Shown in pieces: positions 16,601 through 23,947 of a DNA stretch of 64,000 bases. The position numbers and the translations under genes are program-made. Numbering within the stretch: the stretch's first letter is position 1; each line of letters begins with the position of its first letter. The stretch lies in the NCBI GenBank assembly GCA_002428415.1, contig DIWI01000029.1, positions 9,266-73,265 of the forward strand. Reading direction: 5' to 3'. The notes beneath the pieces were generated by a model. The model did no database searches. It saw only the letters and a list, made by a program, of their open reading frames with translations, and was not told the DNA's origin. The DNA comes from Clostridiaceae bacterium UBA6110. Lineage in GTDB: Bacteria > Bacillota > Clostridia > Clostridiales > Clostridiaceae.

Positions 16601-16669
16601 TTTAAAGGCAGGGAACACGAGACGCAAGTTTCCGGTTTCATTTCTGTTCAATTGAAAGGATTGGATGAT

Positions 16670-19393
16670 ATGAATAAGCGAAAGTTCCGTAATCTGCTCA
16701 TTCCGGTACTGCTGTTTTTCTTTGGCTTTTCATTTGCAACACCAGTGCTTGCTGCTGAAGAAGGCGCGCCTACGATTTCTGCTGCTCCAATAGTAATAAG
16801 TGTTGGTGGGACATATGATCCGCTGGCTGGGCTAATAGTCACTGATGACATTGACTCAGAAGAATATCTGCTGTCTAATATCTATTACTACGAAGAAGTT
16901 GATGTAAACACTCCTGGTGACTATATTATCTTCTATGAAATATACGATTCAGACAGCCATTGGGTTAACTTAAGACGTTCTGTAATAGTACTCGGTCCGG
17001 ATTTTCCGGTTATCGGAGCTGTAACTACAGTAGTATATAAGGATTCTTCATTTGACCCTTATACAGGTGTTTATGCATACGACTTAGAAGACGGGGATCT
17101 CACATCATCAATAATCATCACAGCCAGTGATGTAGACATGTCTGTTCCAGGGGATTACTTCATTACTTATGAAGTAACCGATTCAGACTTGAATGTAGTT
17201 CAAAAAACAAGGCATATTGTTGTGTTGTGGCCTGATGAGTACCAGCCTGTGATTACGGCACCTACACTATTTTTGAAGGTCGGTGACGAGTTTGATCCTA
17301 TGGAAGGAGTCACGGCATATGACCTTACTGACGGAGACATTACTAGCAACGTAACGGTCGAGTATATGGAAGTAGACACAAGCAGACCTGGTCAATACTG
17401 GGTACAGTATGTAGTCTTCAATTCTCTTGGTCTCACGAGCTATGCTGATCGTACAGTCGTGGTCTTTGACATGACAACTTCACCTTCTATAGTTGCAGAT
17501 GATCATTACATGGAGACAGGTGAACCCTTTGACCCATTGGCTGGAGTATATGCATACGATCTTGAGGATGGTGACATTACTCCCCTTATAGAAGTTGTTG
17601 AGAATACAGTAGACACTAGTCAGCCAGGCGAATATTACGTATTGTACAGGGTTACTGATTTAGACGGTAACTCTGCTGAGCACACCTCATACATCACCGT
17701 AGAGTGGTCGTGGGAGCTGGCACCTATTATTCAGGTTGATCCATATATGGTCTTTCTGACTTTAAATGCAGCATTTGACCCTATGGAGGGTGTTTCAGCA
17801 AATGACCCAACAGATGGGGATATTACAGATCTAATTGGAGTAGAATCGTATGTAGACACATCCATACCTGGAGTATATTATGTGGAATATTGGGTAATAA
17901 ACTCGCTTGGTATGTCAACTGGTGCATCAAGACAGGTAATTGTCTTTGAGTCATCTGTACCTATCATAATGGCATATGACTTCGAGAGTCCGTTAGGTCA
18001 GGAAATTGATAATTACTCGGTTCATTTCGAGGCATATGACCTTGAGGATGGGGACATTTGGGAAAGCATAGTCTGGAATACGAGTGCGGTAGATATAAAT
18101 ACAGTGGGTACATACCCTATAATGCTTTCAGTAACTGATTCAGATGGTCACATTGCTGAGACATCCTGCTACGTTACCATAAAAGACTATTCATATCCGC
18201 AACTTGAAGTCTACGATTATCAAGTCATAATCGGGACTGATTATGATCCGCTAAACTATGTATATGCGTGGGACCAGAATGATGGAGAAATCAGCTACTT
18301 GATTCAGGTTCTTGAGAATAATGTCGATATAAATACTTTGGGGACATATACTGTAACCTACAGCGTTACAAATTCACAGGACAAGACTACAACAAAGACT
18401 GTGAATGTTGAGGTAATTAACGAACAGGTCGTAGAATACTTCCTGATATATGATGGAAATATGATCAGAATGGAGATGGATGAGCAGGCTCAAATGACTT
18501 ATGTTACATCGCCTGTCCTCATTCCTGCAGGTTCGATGGTGTCATTGGCTCTATATGTTGATGGTGAATTGATGTTTGAAATGCCTGGGTTTATCTTGGC
18601 AAATGAGATTCAGCCGGGATTCCTGTATTCATTATCAACAAATGATGCTGGCGAAATTGTAGCAACGACTTCCCCATATCTATATGATGGAGCGGCATTA
18701 AGGCTAAATGGCAAGAATGGAGAAATCAAATTCACATCTACAGTTGATGGCGAAGTATATTATGCGGTCGCAGAAAAGGACGCAGGAGTACCTGATATTG
18801 ATACATCAGGAGAAGGCATTCTGGGCAAGACTGGAGTCAATACCATAACGGTGGCGAATGTGAAGCCAGGAATAAAGCCACAGGTAGTCTATGTTGTAAT
18901 TAAGGCATCCAATGATGAACTTTCCAATGTGCTTGAAATAGAGATCCCTGCAATTCCAACTCCACCAAACAATGGCAAGAAGCCTGATAACCCAGGAAAG
19001 CCAACAGATCAGACAAGTGTACCGGATGTTGTGGAGGAAGTTCCTGCAGTTGAGGAGCCGAAGACCAACAACGGTCAGGACAAGAAGGATGCTCCAGTTG
19101 GAGAACCGGTTATCGAAGAACCAAAGGATAACAACGGACAGGACAAGAAAGAAGAGATTCCAGTGATTGAATCAGCAGTCGAAGAGCCTAAGACAGACAA
19201 GAGCCTTGGACAGGATAAGAAGGCATTGGAGGTAATAGAGGAAGAAATTGCTGAAGAGATTCCGCTTATTCACGAAGTCGAGATGATTGAAATTCTGGAT
19301 GAAGGAAAGGATAAGGAAAAGGACAAAAAGGTCGAAGAGCCTGTCGAGCTTCTTGAGGAGAATTCCAACAGCGAGAAGAGTGACAAGGGTTGA
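16670..19393 (+). CDS. Large exported protein with seven Ig-like (DUF5011-type) repeats
   Basis: A 907-residue surface or secreted protein. A Sec signal peptide (cleavage near ATPVLA-AEE, residue 29) is followed by seven Ig-like repeats of about 75-78 residues (about 34-583), each with F-DP, a D(L/P)xDGDI element and a VD-PG-Y-V-Y block. A unique domain spans 584-760. The acidic, low-complexity tail (about 763-907) has three copies of a VEEPK-(N/D)-QDKK motif. Repeats alternate between a DLEDGD/VTDSDG type and a TDGDI/NSLG type. There is no LPXTG motif, SLH domain or C-terminal membrane anchor, so attachment, if any, is unknown. Start ATG 16670 behind AAAGGA. Probably an adhesin or matrix protein. 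Confidence 0.85.
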   Translation: MNKRKFRNLLIPVLLFFFGFSFATPVLAAEEGAPTISAAPIVISVGGTYDPLAGLIVTDDIDSEEYLLSNIYYYEEVDVNTPGDYIIFYEIYDSDSHWVNLRRSVIVLGPDFPVIGAVTTVVYKDSSFDPYTGVYAYDLEDGDLTSSIIITASDVDMSVPGDYFITYEVTDSDLNVVQKTRHIVVLWPDEYQPVITAPTLFLKVGDEFDPMEGVTAYDLTDGDITSNVTVEYMEVDTSRPGQYWVQYVVFNSLGLTSYADRTVVVFDMTTSPSIVADDHYMETGEPFDPLAGVYAYDLEDGDITPLIEVVENTVDTSQPGEYYVLYRVTDLDGNSAEHTSYITVEWSWELAPIIQVDPYMVFLTLNAAFDPMEGVSANDPTDGDITDLIGVESYVDTSIPGVYYVEYWVINSLGMSTGASRQVIVFESSVPIIMAYDFESPLGQEIDNYSVHFEAYDLEDGDIWESIVWNTSAVDINTVGTYPIMLSVTDSDGHIAETSCYVTIKDYSYPQLEVYDYQVIIGTDYDPLNYVYAWDQNDGEISYLIQVLENNVDINTLGTYTVTYSVTNSQDKTTTKTVNVEVINEQVVEYFLIYDGNMIRMEMDEQAQMTYVTSPVLIPAGSMVSLALYVDGELMFEMPGFILANEIQPGFLYSLSTNDAGEIVATTSPYLYDGAALRLNGKNGEIKFTSTVDGEVYYAVAEKDAGVPDIDTSGEGILGKTGVNTITVANVKPGIKPQVVYVVIKASNDELSNVLEIEIPAIPTPPNNGKKPDNPGKPTDQTSVPDVVEEVPAVEEPKTNNGQDKKDAPVGEPVIEEPKDNNGQDKKEEIPVIESAVEEPKTDKSLGQDKKALEVIEEEIAEEIPLIHEVEMIEILDEGKDKEKDKKVEEPVELLEENSNSEKSDKG

Positions 19394-19436
19394 AGACCAG
19401 AACCTGAACAATGACAATCTACAAGGTCCAGTAAGT

Positions 19437-19476
19437 AAAGCCCTGTGGCAGGATTTAGTTCCTGCCATGGGGCTTT
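19437..19476 (+). terminator. Terminator of the Ig-repeat gene
   Basis: 17-bp stem with two G-U pairs (19437-19453 with 19460-19476, arm AAAGCCCTGTGGCAGGA) and a 6-nt loop; a T-rich tract (GTCTCGTCTTTTG) follows. Confidence 0.8.
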
Positions 19477-19645
19477 GTCTCGTCTTTTGTCTGATACTAT
19501 CGTGCATTACCAGTACAGGTTTGAATCACTTGGAATTCTCTTTGTGAGGCGCAAAGTTCCTCAACCAAGGGGTGGTGTTTTCTTCTTTTAAGACGTCAGA
19601 AGTAGAATGATCAATGGTTATAATGGTTTTCAATATTGATAATAA

Positions 19646-19674
19646 TTGAACAAATGATGAATAAATGGTATAAT
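19646..19674 (+). promoter_or_regulatory. Sigma-A type promoter for the TetR regulator
   Basis: TTGAAC (19646-19651), 17-bp spacer, TATAAT (19669-19674). It lies about 150 bp before the TetR start, leaving a long 5' leader. Confidence 0.6.
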
Positions 19675-19820
19675 TATTAACAATTAATGTATTTTTTGGG
19701 CAATCTAGCAGATTAATGCCAATAATAATCTGAATATTATGACACTGAAATATCGTAAAATCTTGTTTGAATATAATACTGTGTTCTTAAGGTATCTTTT
19801 GTTCGAAAAGGAGTGTAGCT

Positions 19821-20366
19821 GTGAAAAAGGAAATCACCGAACCTGCCAGGCTCATCTACGAAGCTCTGTCAAAGCTACTGCTTATAAAATCCATCGAGCA
19901 CCTTACTGTAAATGACATCATACGCGAATCAGGGGTAAGCCGTGCTACCTTCTACAGGCATTTCCTTGATAAGTACGATGTCATGACCTCGTACTACAAG
20001 AGCATCCTTGAAAACACGCTGTTCACATTCAATGCGGGTGTACCATGGAGAGATGCTGTATGCTCCATTTATGGGGTAATAAGGGACAATTCAAAGTTCT
20101 TCCAGAACGCATTCAGATGCGAAGATGCCAATTCTCTCAAGTGCTACATTTACAGCATGAGCCGTGAATTCCATCTGGAAATACTTAAGAGGAACGGAGT
20201 GGACACAAGCGACTGGAAGGTAGTCTGGATCCTTGAGTCACAGATATATGGTGGTCTTGAGATAACAGACAGATGGATCAAGGGAGGAGCTAAGGAATCA
20301 GTTGAAGAGCTGGTGGATGTGCTAACGCTTTCAATACCTTCAGTATTTGTCAAGTACTTTAGCTGA
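19821..20366 (+). CDS. TetR-family transcriptional regulator
   Basis: A 181-residue regulator. The N-terminal HTH (LTVNDIIRESGVSRATFYRHFLDKYDV, about 29-55) is typical TetR; the C-terminal part is the all-helical ligand domain of the YbiH/DhaS-like type. GTG start with AAAAGGAG 7 nt upstream. It precedes and points toward the Tat/flavoprotein operon and probably controls it in response to the reducible substrate. A nested inverted repeat upstream of the flavoprotein gene is a candidate operator. The ligand cannot be predicted. Confidence 0.85.
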   Translation: MKKEITEPARLIYEALSKLLLIKSIEHLTVNDIIRESGVSRATFYRHFLDKYDVMTSYYKSILENTLFTFNAGVPWRDAVCSIYGVIRDNSKFFQNAFRCEDANSLKCYIYSMSREFHLEILKRNGVDTSDWKVVWILESQIYGGLEITDRWIKGGAKESVEELVDVLTLSIPSVFVKYFS

Positions 20367-20420
20367 CTGGAGGATGAGACACTTTAGGCTTTCTGTTTCT
20401 TGAATACGTTACAAACTTAA

Positions 20421-20461
20421 CAGATAATTATGGTATTGACAATAAAATAACATAATATCTG
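20421..20461. promoter_or_regulatory. Nested inverted repeat, candidate TetR operator
   Basis: The outer arms CAGATAATTATG (20421-20432) and CATAATATCTG (20451-20461) are complementary except for one bulged base. They enclose the odd palindrome TATTGACAATA (20434-20444). It lies immediately before the ribosome site of the flavoprotein gene, where a repressor would block transcription. Binding is inferred. Confidence 0.45.
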
Positions 20462-20475
20462 AAAGGGGATTCAAC

Positions 20476-21996
20476 ATGATTTCAAGAAGAGACTTTCTGA
20501 AGGGTGCTGCGGCAAGCGCAGTCGGAGCAGCTACAATCGGTGTTCTGGGTGCATGCACACAGGATGACAAGACTCCAGCCTCATCCATCAAATGGGACAA
20601 GGAGACAGACGTACTTATTGTCGGAGGCGGTGGAACAGGAGTAGCAGCAATGCTCCAGGCTGCAAACGACGGAGCAAAGGTTCTGGTACTTGAGAAGGCG
20701 GGAATAGCCGGAGGAACAACAAACCTTTCCGGAGGAGTAATGCAGGCTGCCGGTACTGAATACCAGAAGAGCCTCACAAGCTTCAAGGATGACACGCCAG
20801 AGAAGCATGCTGAACTCTGGATTAAGGGTGGAGAAGGCTATATAGACGAGGAACTTGTCAAAGACCTTGCAAAGGGAGCGCCAGAACACATAAAGTGGCT
20901 GTCAGACCTAGGACTTAAATGGACAAGCGTATATGGACACAACCATGTACCTTACATAGACAAATCGCTCTACGCAGACCGTATCCACGTATATGAGGGT
21001 GGCGGAGCAGGCGGACAGGGAGTGCTTCTTGTACAGACTATGCTCAAGGCTGCACTTGCAAAGGGAGCCCTTATAGAATACAACACAGAGGCTACAAAGC
21101 TTCTTACTGACGCAACTGGTACAGTAATAGGTGTTGTTGCAAAGTCAGGGGACAAGTCAATGAACATCAAGGCTAACAAGGGTGTCATACTTGCGGCAGC
21201 GAGCATAGACCAGAATGTTGAGATGGCTAAGGAACTCAGCCAGCAGCATTACTGGGACCTTACAACGCAGATGTGCTTTGCAGTGAAGACTGACACAGGA
21301 GACGGAATAAGAATGGCACAGGAGCTTGGAGCTGCAGTCGCAGGCTTCGGCGGATGCATAGATTTCTGTTTTAAGACCGGAAACGCAACTACCAACAAGA
21401 ACAAGGTATTCCCTTCGTTCATAGTCAACAAGAAGGGCAGAAGATTCGTCTGCGAGGATGCAACCTATGCTTACCACTACAGGGCGATATTCCAGCAGGA
21501 ATCACAGCTGAACGGTCCTACCTACATGATCTTCGCAAAGAGCAGCCTTGCAGCTGTCGGAGCTCCATGGACTGAAGAAAGCGTGGCAGCTGATATCAAG
21601 GCAGGAACAGTGCTCTCAGCTGATACTATTGAAGGGCTTGCAAAGCTTATTGCAGTTGACGAGGAAAACCTTGCTGCAACACTTGCTACCTGGAATGCAG
21701 ACACTGCAGCAGGAAAGGATGACCAGTTCGACAGGGTTGACGGACTTGTGCCACTGGAAGGACCATTCTATGCATACAAGAACGTATCAGGAAACCTTGG
21801 CTCGCTGGGCGGAGTAAAGATCAACGTTGATACTCAGGTACTCAAGCCAAACGGAGAGCCTATACCTCACCTTTTCGCAGGCGGTCTTAACGCAGGCGGA
21901 TGGATAGGACCATACTATCCAGGTTCAGGAACTGCGATAATCGGAACAGTCCACCAGGGAAGAAAAGCGGGAGCGAATGCTGCCAAGATCAAGTAG
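20476..21996 (+). CDS. Tat-exported FAD-dependent reductase (fumarate reductase/flavocytochrome c family)
   Basis: A 506-residue flavoprotein. The N-terminus is a twin-arginine signal (SRRDFLK, hydrophobic core, then LGAC), so it is folded in the cytoplasm, exported by Tat and possibly lipid-anchored. The FAD-binding motif VGGGGTGVAA (about 49-58) with LVLEKAG and GGTTNLSGG is that of the FrdA/UrdA family, and the C-terminus has the family's second FAD element (AGGLNAGGW then GSGTAIIGTV). No heme-binding CxxCH is present, so electrons must come from a partner, most simply the FMN-binding lipoprotein at 23423. Likely reaction: reduction of an unsaturated acid outside the membrane; substrate unknown. 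Confidence 0.88.
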   Translation: MISRRDFLKGAAASAVGAATIGVLGACTQDDKTPASSIKWDKETDVLIVGGGGTGVAAMLQAANDGAKVLVLEKAGIAGGTTNLSGGVMQAAGTEYQKSLTSFKDDTPEKHAELWIKGGEGYIDEELVKDLAKGAPEHIKWLSDLGLKWTSVYGHNHVPYIDKSLYADRIHVYEGGGAGGQGVLLVQTMLKAALAKGALIEYNTEATKLLTDATGTVIGVVAKSGDKSMNIKANKGVILAAASIDQNVEMAKELSQQHYWDLTTQMCFAVKTDTGDGIRMAQELGAAVAGFGGCIDFCFKTGNATTNKNKVFPSFIVNKKGRRFVCEDATYAYHYRAIFQQESQLNGPTYMIFAKSSLAAVGAPWTEESVAADIKAGTVLSADTIEGLAKLIAVDEENLAATLATWNADTAAGKDDQFDRVDGLVPLEGPFYAYKNVSGNLGSLGGVKINVDTQVLKPNGEPIPHLFAGGLNAGGWIGPYYPGSGTAIIGTVHQGRKAGANAAKIK

Positions 21997-22088
21997 CTTA
22001 TAGAATATACATCTGCAAGGGCCGAAGGATAAGCCTTCGACCCTTACAGACCCAAACTGATGTTTTGACCATATAATGGAGGTTTCCC

Positions 22089-22412
22089 ATGAAGATAGGA
22101 ACTACCGAATTCATTGTGATCCTAATAGTGGCGCTGCTTGCGCTGGGGCCTGAGAAGATGCCGATGTATGCTAAAAAGCTTGGAAAGGCGATAAGCATGA
22201 TAAAGGAATTGTCAGGAAAGATCACAGAGGAAATCAAGGAAAATGTAACGGACCCGCTTGCCGAAGCTGTGGAGCCTCTGACAAGCCTCAAGAAGGATAT
22301 CAGCGCTTCAGTACAGATGTCCCTTGATGCTGAGAAAAGCACATCAGAGAAATCCACAACTCCTGAAACAGATTCCAAAGGAAATGTTGAAGGTGAATAC
22401 GCAGCACTGTAG
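22089..22412 (+). CDS. TatB-like / long TatA-type translocase protein
   Basis: A 107-residue Tat component: short N-terminus (KIGTTEF), one membrane helix (IVILIVALLAL), the conserved GPEKMP hinge, an amphipathic helix (KKLGKAISMIKELSGKI), then a long charged C-terminal tail. The length and GPEKMP hinge resemble TatB more than TatA. The next gene encodes a short typical TatA, so the locus has separate A- and B-like proteins, which is unusual for Gram-positive minimal TatAC systems. SD GGAGG at 22079-22083. Sits between the Tat substrate gene and tatC. Confidence 0.85.
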   Translation: MKIGTTEFIVILIVALLALGPEKMPMYAKKLGKAISMIKELSGKITEEIKENVTDPLAEAVEPLTSLKKDISASVQMSLDAEKSTSEKSTTPETDSKGNVEGEYAAL

Positions 22413-22456
22413 CTGGTTTTAGGTTTTTGCTATTTAAAACTAAAAGGAGAATGAAT

Positions 22457-22618
22457 ATGTTCGGAAGAATTGGTACAACAGAACTGCTTGTAGTACTTGC
22501 AATAGTGATGGTGGTATTCGGACCGAAGCAGCTGCCGAAGCTTGGTAGCATCTTTGGAAAATCCATAAAGAACTTCAAGGAAGGCGTCGCCGGAAGTGAC
22601 GAGAAAACTGCTGAGTAG
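22457..22618 (+). CDS. tatA: TatA protein
   Basis: A 53-residue Sec-independent translocase subunit. MFGRIGTTELLVVLAIVMVV forms the N-terminal helix, FGPKQLPKLG the hinge and IFGKSIKNFKEG the amphipathic helix, ending in a short acidic tail. Start ATG 22457: AGGAG at 22445-22449 is 7 nt upstream, whereas ATG 22451 is too close. Together with the TatB-like and TatC genes it forms a complete translocase next to its probable substrate. Confidence 0.9.
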   Translation: MFGRIGTTELLVVLAIVMVVFGPKQLPKLGSIFGKSIKNFKEGVAGSDEKTAE

Positions 22619-22629
22619 CATAGGAGACG

Positions 22630-23406
22630 GTGAATTTGAAGAAGAAGAAAAAGCCTGCCAATAACGGAAAGGACATGGGTCTTGTTGACCACCTGAAGGA
22701 GCTCAGGAACCGTCTTATCATAGTAGTGGTGGTATTTGTGCTTGCTACGGTCATAAGCTTCAATTTCTGCGATGAGATTGTAGATATACTGATTTCAAAC
22801 GCAAAGGCACTTGACTATACGCTCGTGTATCTTGCTCCAGGAGAGCTGTTCATGGAGTATGTAAGGCTTTCGGTAATATGCGGTATTGTGATTTCTTCAC
22901 CAGTCATACTGCACCAGATATGGGGGTTCATACGTCCTGGACTAGAAAAGCATGAGAACAGGCTTGTCTTCTTTTCTCTTGTGGCAGGACTGTTTTTCTT
23001 CCTTTGTGGCACTGCATTCTCTTATTTCGTGGCAGTACCGATGCTTCTGGTGTTTTTCGCTGGAGTGGACCAGAGCCAGGCAATAAGCGCAACCATATCT
23101 GTCCAGAACTATCTGGCATTCATCCTTTCCACGCTGCTTTCATTCGGTATAGTATTTGAGCTTCCGGTAATAATATCACTTCTCACCGGGCTTGGAGTAC
23201 TGAAGCCTGAGTGGCTGGTAAAGAGCAGAAGAGTAGTAATAGTAATAATATTCATCATAGGGGCGATAATAACTCCGCCTGATGTCGTATCACAGCTGCT
23301 AGTATCAATACCCATGATGATACTTTTCGAGTTCAGTGTGATAATGAGCAGGATCATAAACAGAAGAAAAATAAAACGCCAAAAGGCGGCATTAAAGAAT
23401 ATCTGA
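22630..23406 (+). CDS. tatC: TatC translocase
   Basis: Multi-spanning Tat receptor of about 256-258 residues. The N-terminal VDHLKELRNRLI, ahead of the first helix, is the twin-arginine-recognition region. Six hydrophobic segments follow, including the conserved VILHQIWGFIRPGLEKHE loop. The C-terminus is basic. Start is GTG 22630 or TTG 22636; AGGAG at 22622-22626 is better spaced for the latter. Tat loci next to a single redox substrate are usually dedicated, which is the reading here. Confidence 0.92.
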   Translation: MNLKKKKKPANNGKDMGLVDHLKELRNRLIIVVVVFVLATVISFNFCDEIVDILISNAKALDYTLVYLAPGELFMEYVRLSVICGIVISSPVILHQIWGFIRPGLEKHENRLVFFSLVAGLFFFLCGTAFSYFVAVPMLLVFFAGVDQSQAISATISVQNYLAFILSTLLSFGIVFELPVIISLLTGLGVLKPEWLVKSRRVVIVIIFIIGAIITPPDVVSQLLVSIPMMILFEFSVIMSRIINRRKIKRQKAALKNI

Positions 23407-23422
23407 AATATAAGGAGATAAC

Positions 23423-23776
23423 ATGAAGAACAGGTTTGTAAGGTCAATGGTAATAGCAATTTCAACGGTGGCAGTGCTTATAAGCACAGGCTGTGCATCC
23501 AAGGGAGCCTTCAAGGATGGCACCTACGAAGGTGTCAGCATGAAGGGAATGCATGGAGAGCTCAAGGTTGAGGTCAAGGTAGCAAACGGCAAGATAAGCG
23601 CTGTAAGCGTAACCTCACACAAGGAGACAGAAGGAATAGGCACAGCTGCAATCGACCAGATTCCGGCAAAGATAATCGAGAAGCAGTCAACAGAGGTTGA
23701 TGCCATATCCGGAGCAACAATCACTTCAGTAGCCATTCTCGAGGCTGTAGCTGGAGCATTGGATAAAGCAAAGTAG
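23423..23776 (+). CDS. FMN-binding-domain lipoprotein (covalent flavin carrier)
   Basis: A 117-residue lipoprotein: signal peptide with lipobox STGC (Cys23), then a single FMN_bind domain. DAISGATIT (about 92-100) fits the flavinylation site in which ApbE attaches FMN to a Thr through phosphate. Such proteins shuttle electrons to extracytoplasmic flavoprotein reductases, so this is the likely donor for the Tat-exported reductase at 20476. No apbE or membrane quinol/NADH dehydrogenase gene is in the window. SD AAGGAG. Last gene of the operon. Confidence 0.88.
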   Translation: MKNRFVRSMVIAISTVAVLISTGCASKGAFKDGTYEGVSMKGMHGELKVEVKVANGKISAVSVTSHKETEGIGTAAIDQIPAKIIEKQSTEVDAISGATITSVAILEAVAGALDKAK

Positions 23777-23813
23777 CATGCAAGCTTCATTAATATCAAA
23801 TACATAAAAAATG

Positions 23814-23845
23814 CCCGCAATTAGGTTTGAACTTGTTGCGGGTTT
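23814..23845 (+). terminator. Terminator of the Tat/flavoprotein operon
   Basis: CCCGCAA (23814-23820) pairs with TTGCGGG (23836-23842), loop 15 nt, followed by TTTC. A short but GC-rich stem 37 bp after the last gene. Confidence 0.6.
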
Positions 23846-23947
23846 CATGATGTCATATGCAATGTTATTCTCGTTAATCGATTTGGATTGCTCTTTTTCT
23901 GATTTCAACCTAAACTTTATATAAATGGTATGAAACGGGGGGCGGAA

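Larger units (their letters stand above)
16077..16669. other. Long leader region before the Ig-repeat protein
   Basis: 593 bp. It holds the terminator of the DUF2877 gene, AT-rich sequence from 16180, a 30-codon ORF with a good ribosome site (16508), and near the end two small potential stems: CCTGC with GCAGG (16573-16619) and GGGAAC with GTTTCC (16616-16637). I looked for the conserved segments of c-di-GMP and other common riboswitches and did not find a convincing match. Confidence 0.4.
19394..19820. other. Intergenic region: terminator, then TetR-gene promoter
   Basis: 427 bp between the Ig-repeat protein and the TetR regulator. The first 90 bp contain the strong terminator; the rest is AT-rich and carries a promoter at 19646-19674. 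No coding potential was seen beyond short frames without ribosome sites. Confidence 0.5.

Noticed and set aside
16560..16650. Possible c-di-GMP (GEMM-I) riboswitch before the adhesin
   Set aside because: A GACGCAAG segment recalls the consensus, but the conserved GGCAAAC part and the second stem are not present.
16670..19393. Cell-wall sorting signal or SLH domain in the Ig-repeat protein
   Set aside because: The C-terminus ends in an acidic tail; no LPXTG, hydrophobic segment or SLH repeat was seen.
19287..19547. Frame running from the tail of the Ig-repeat gene into the terminator
   Set aside because: It overlaps the real gene in another frame and runs through the terminator stem; basic, low-complexity composition.
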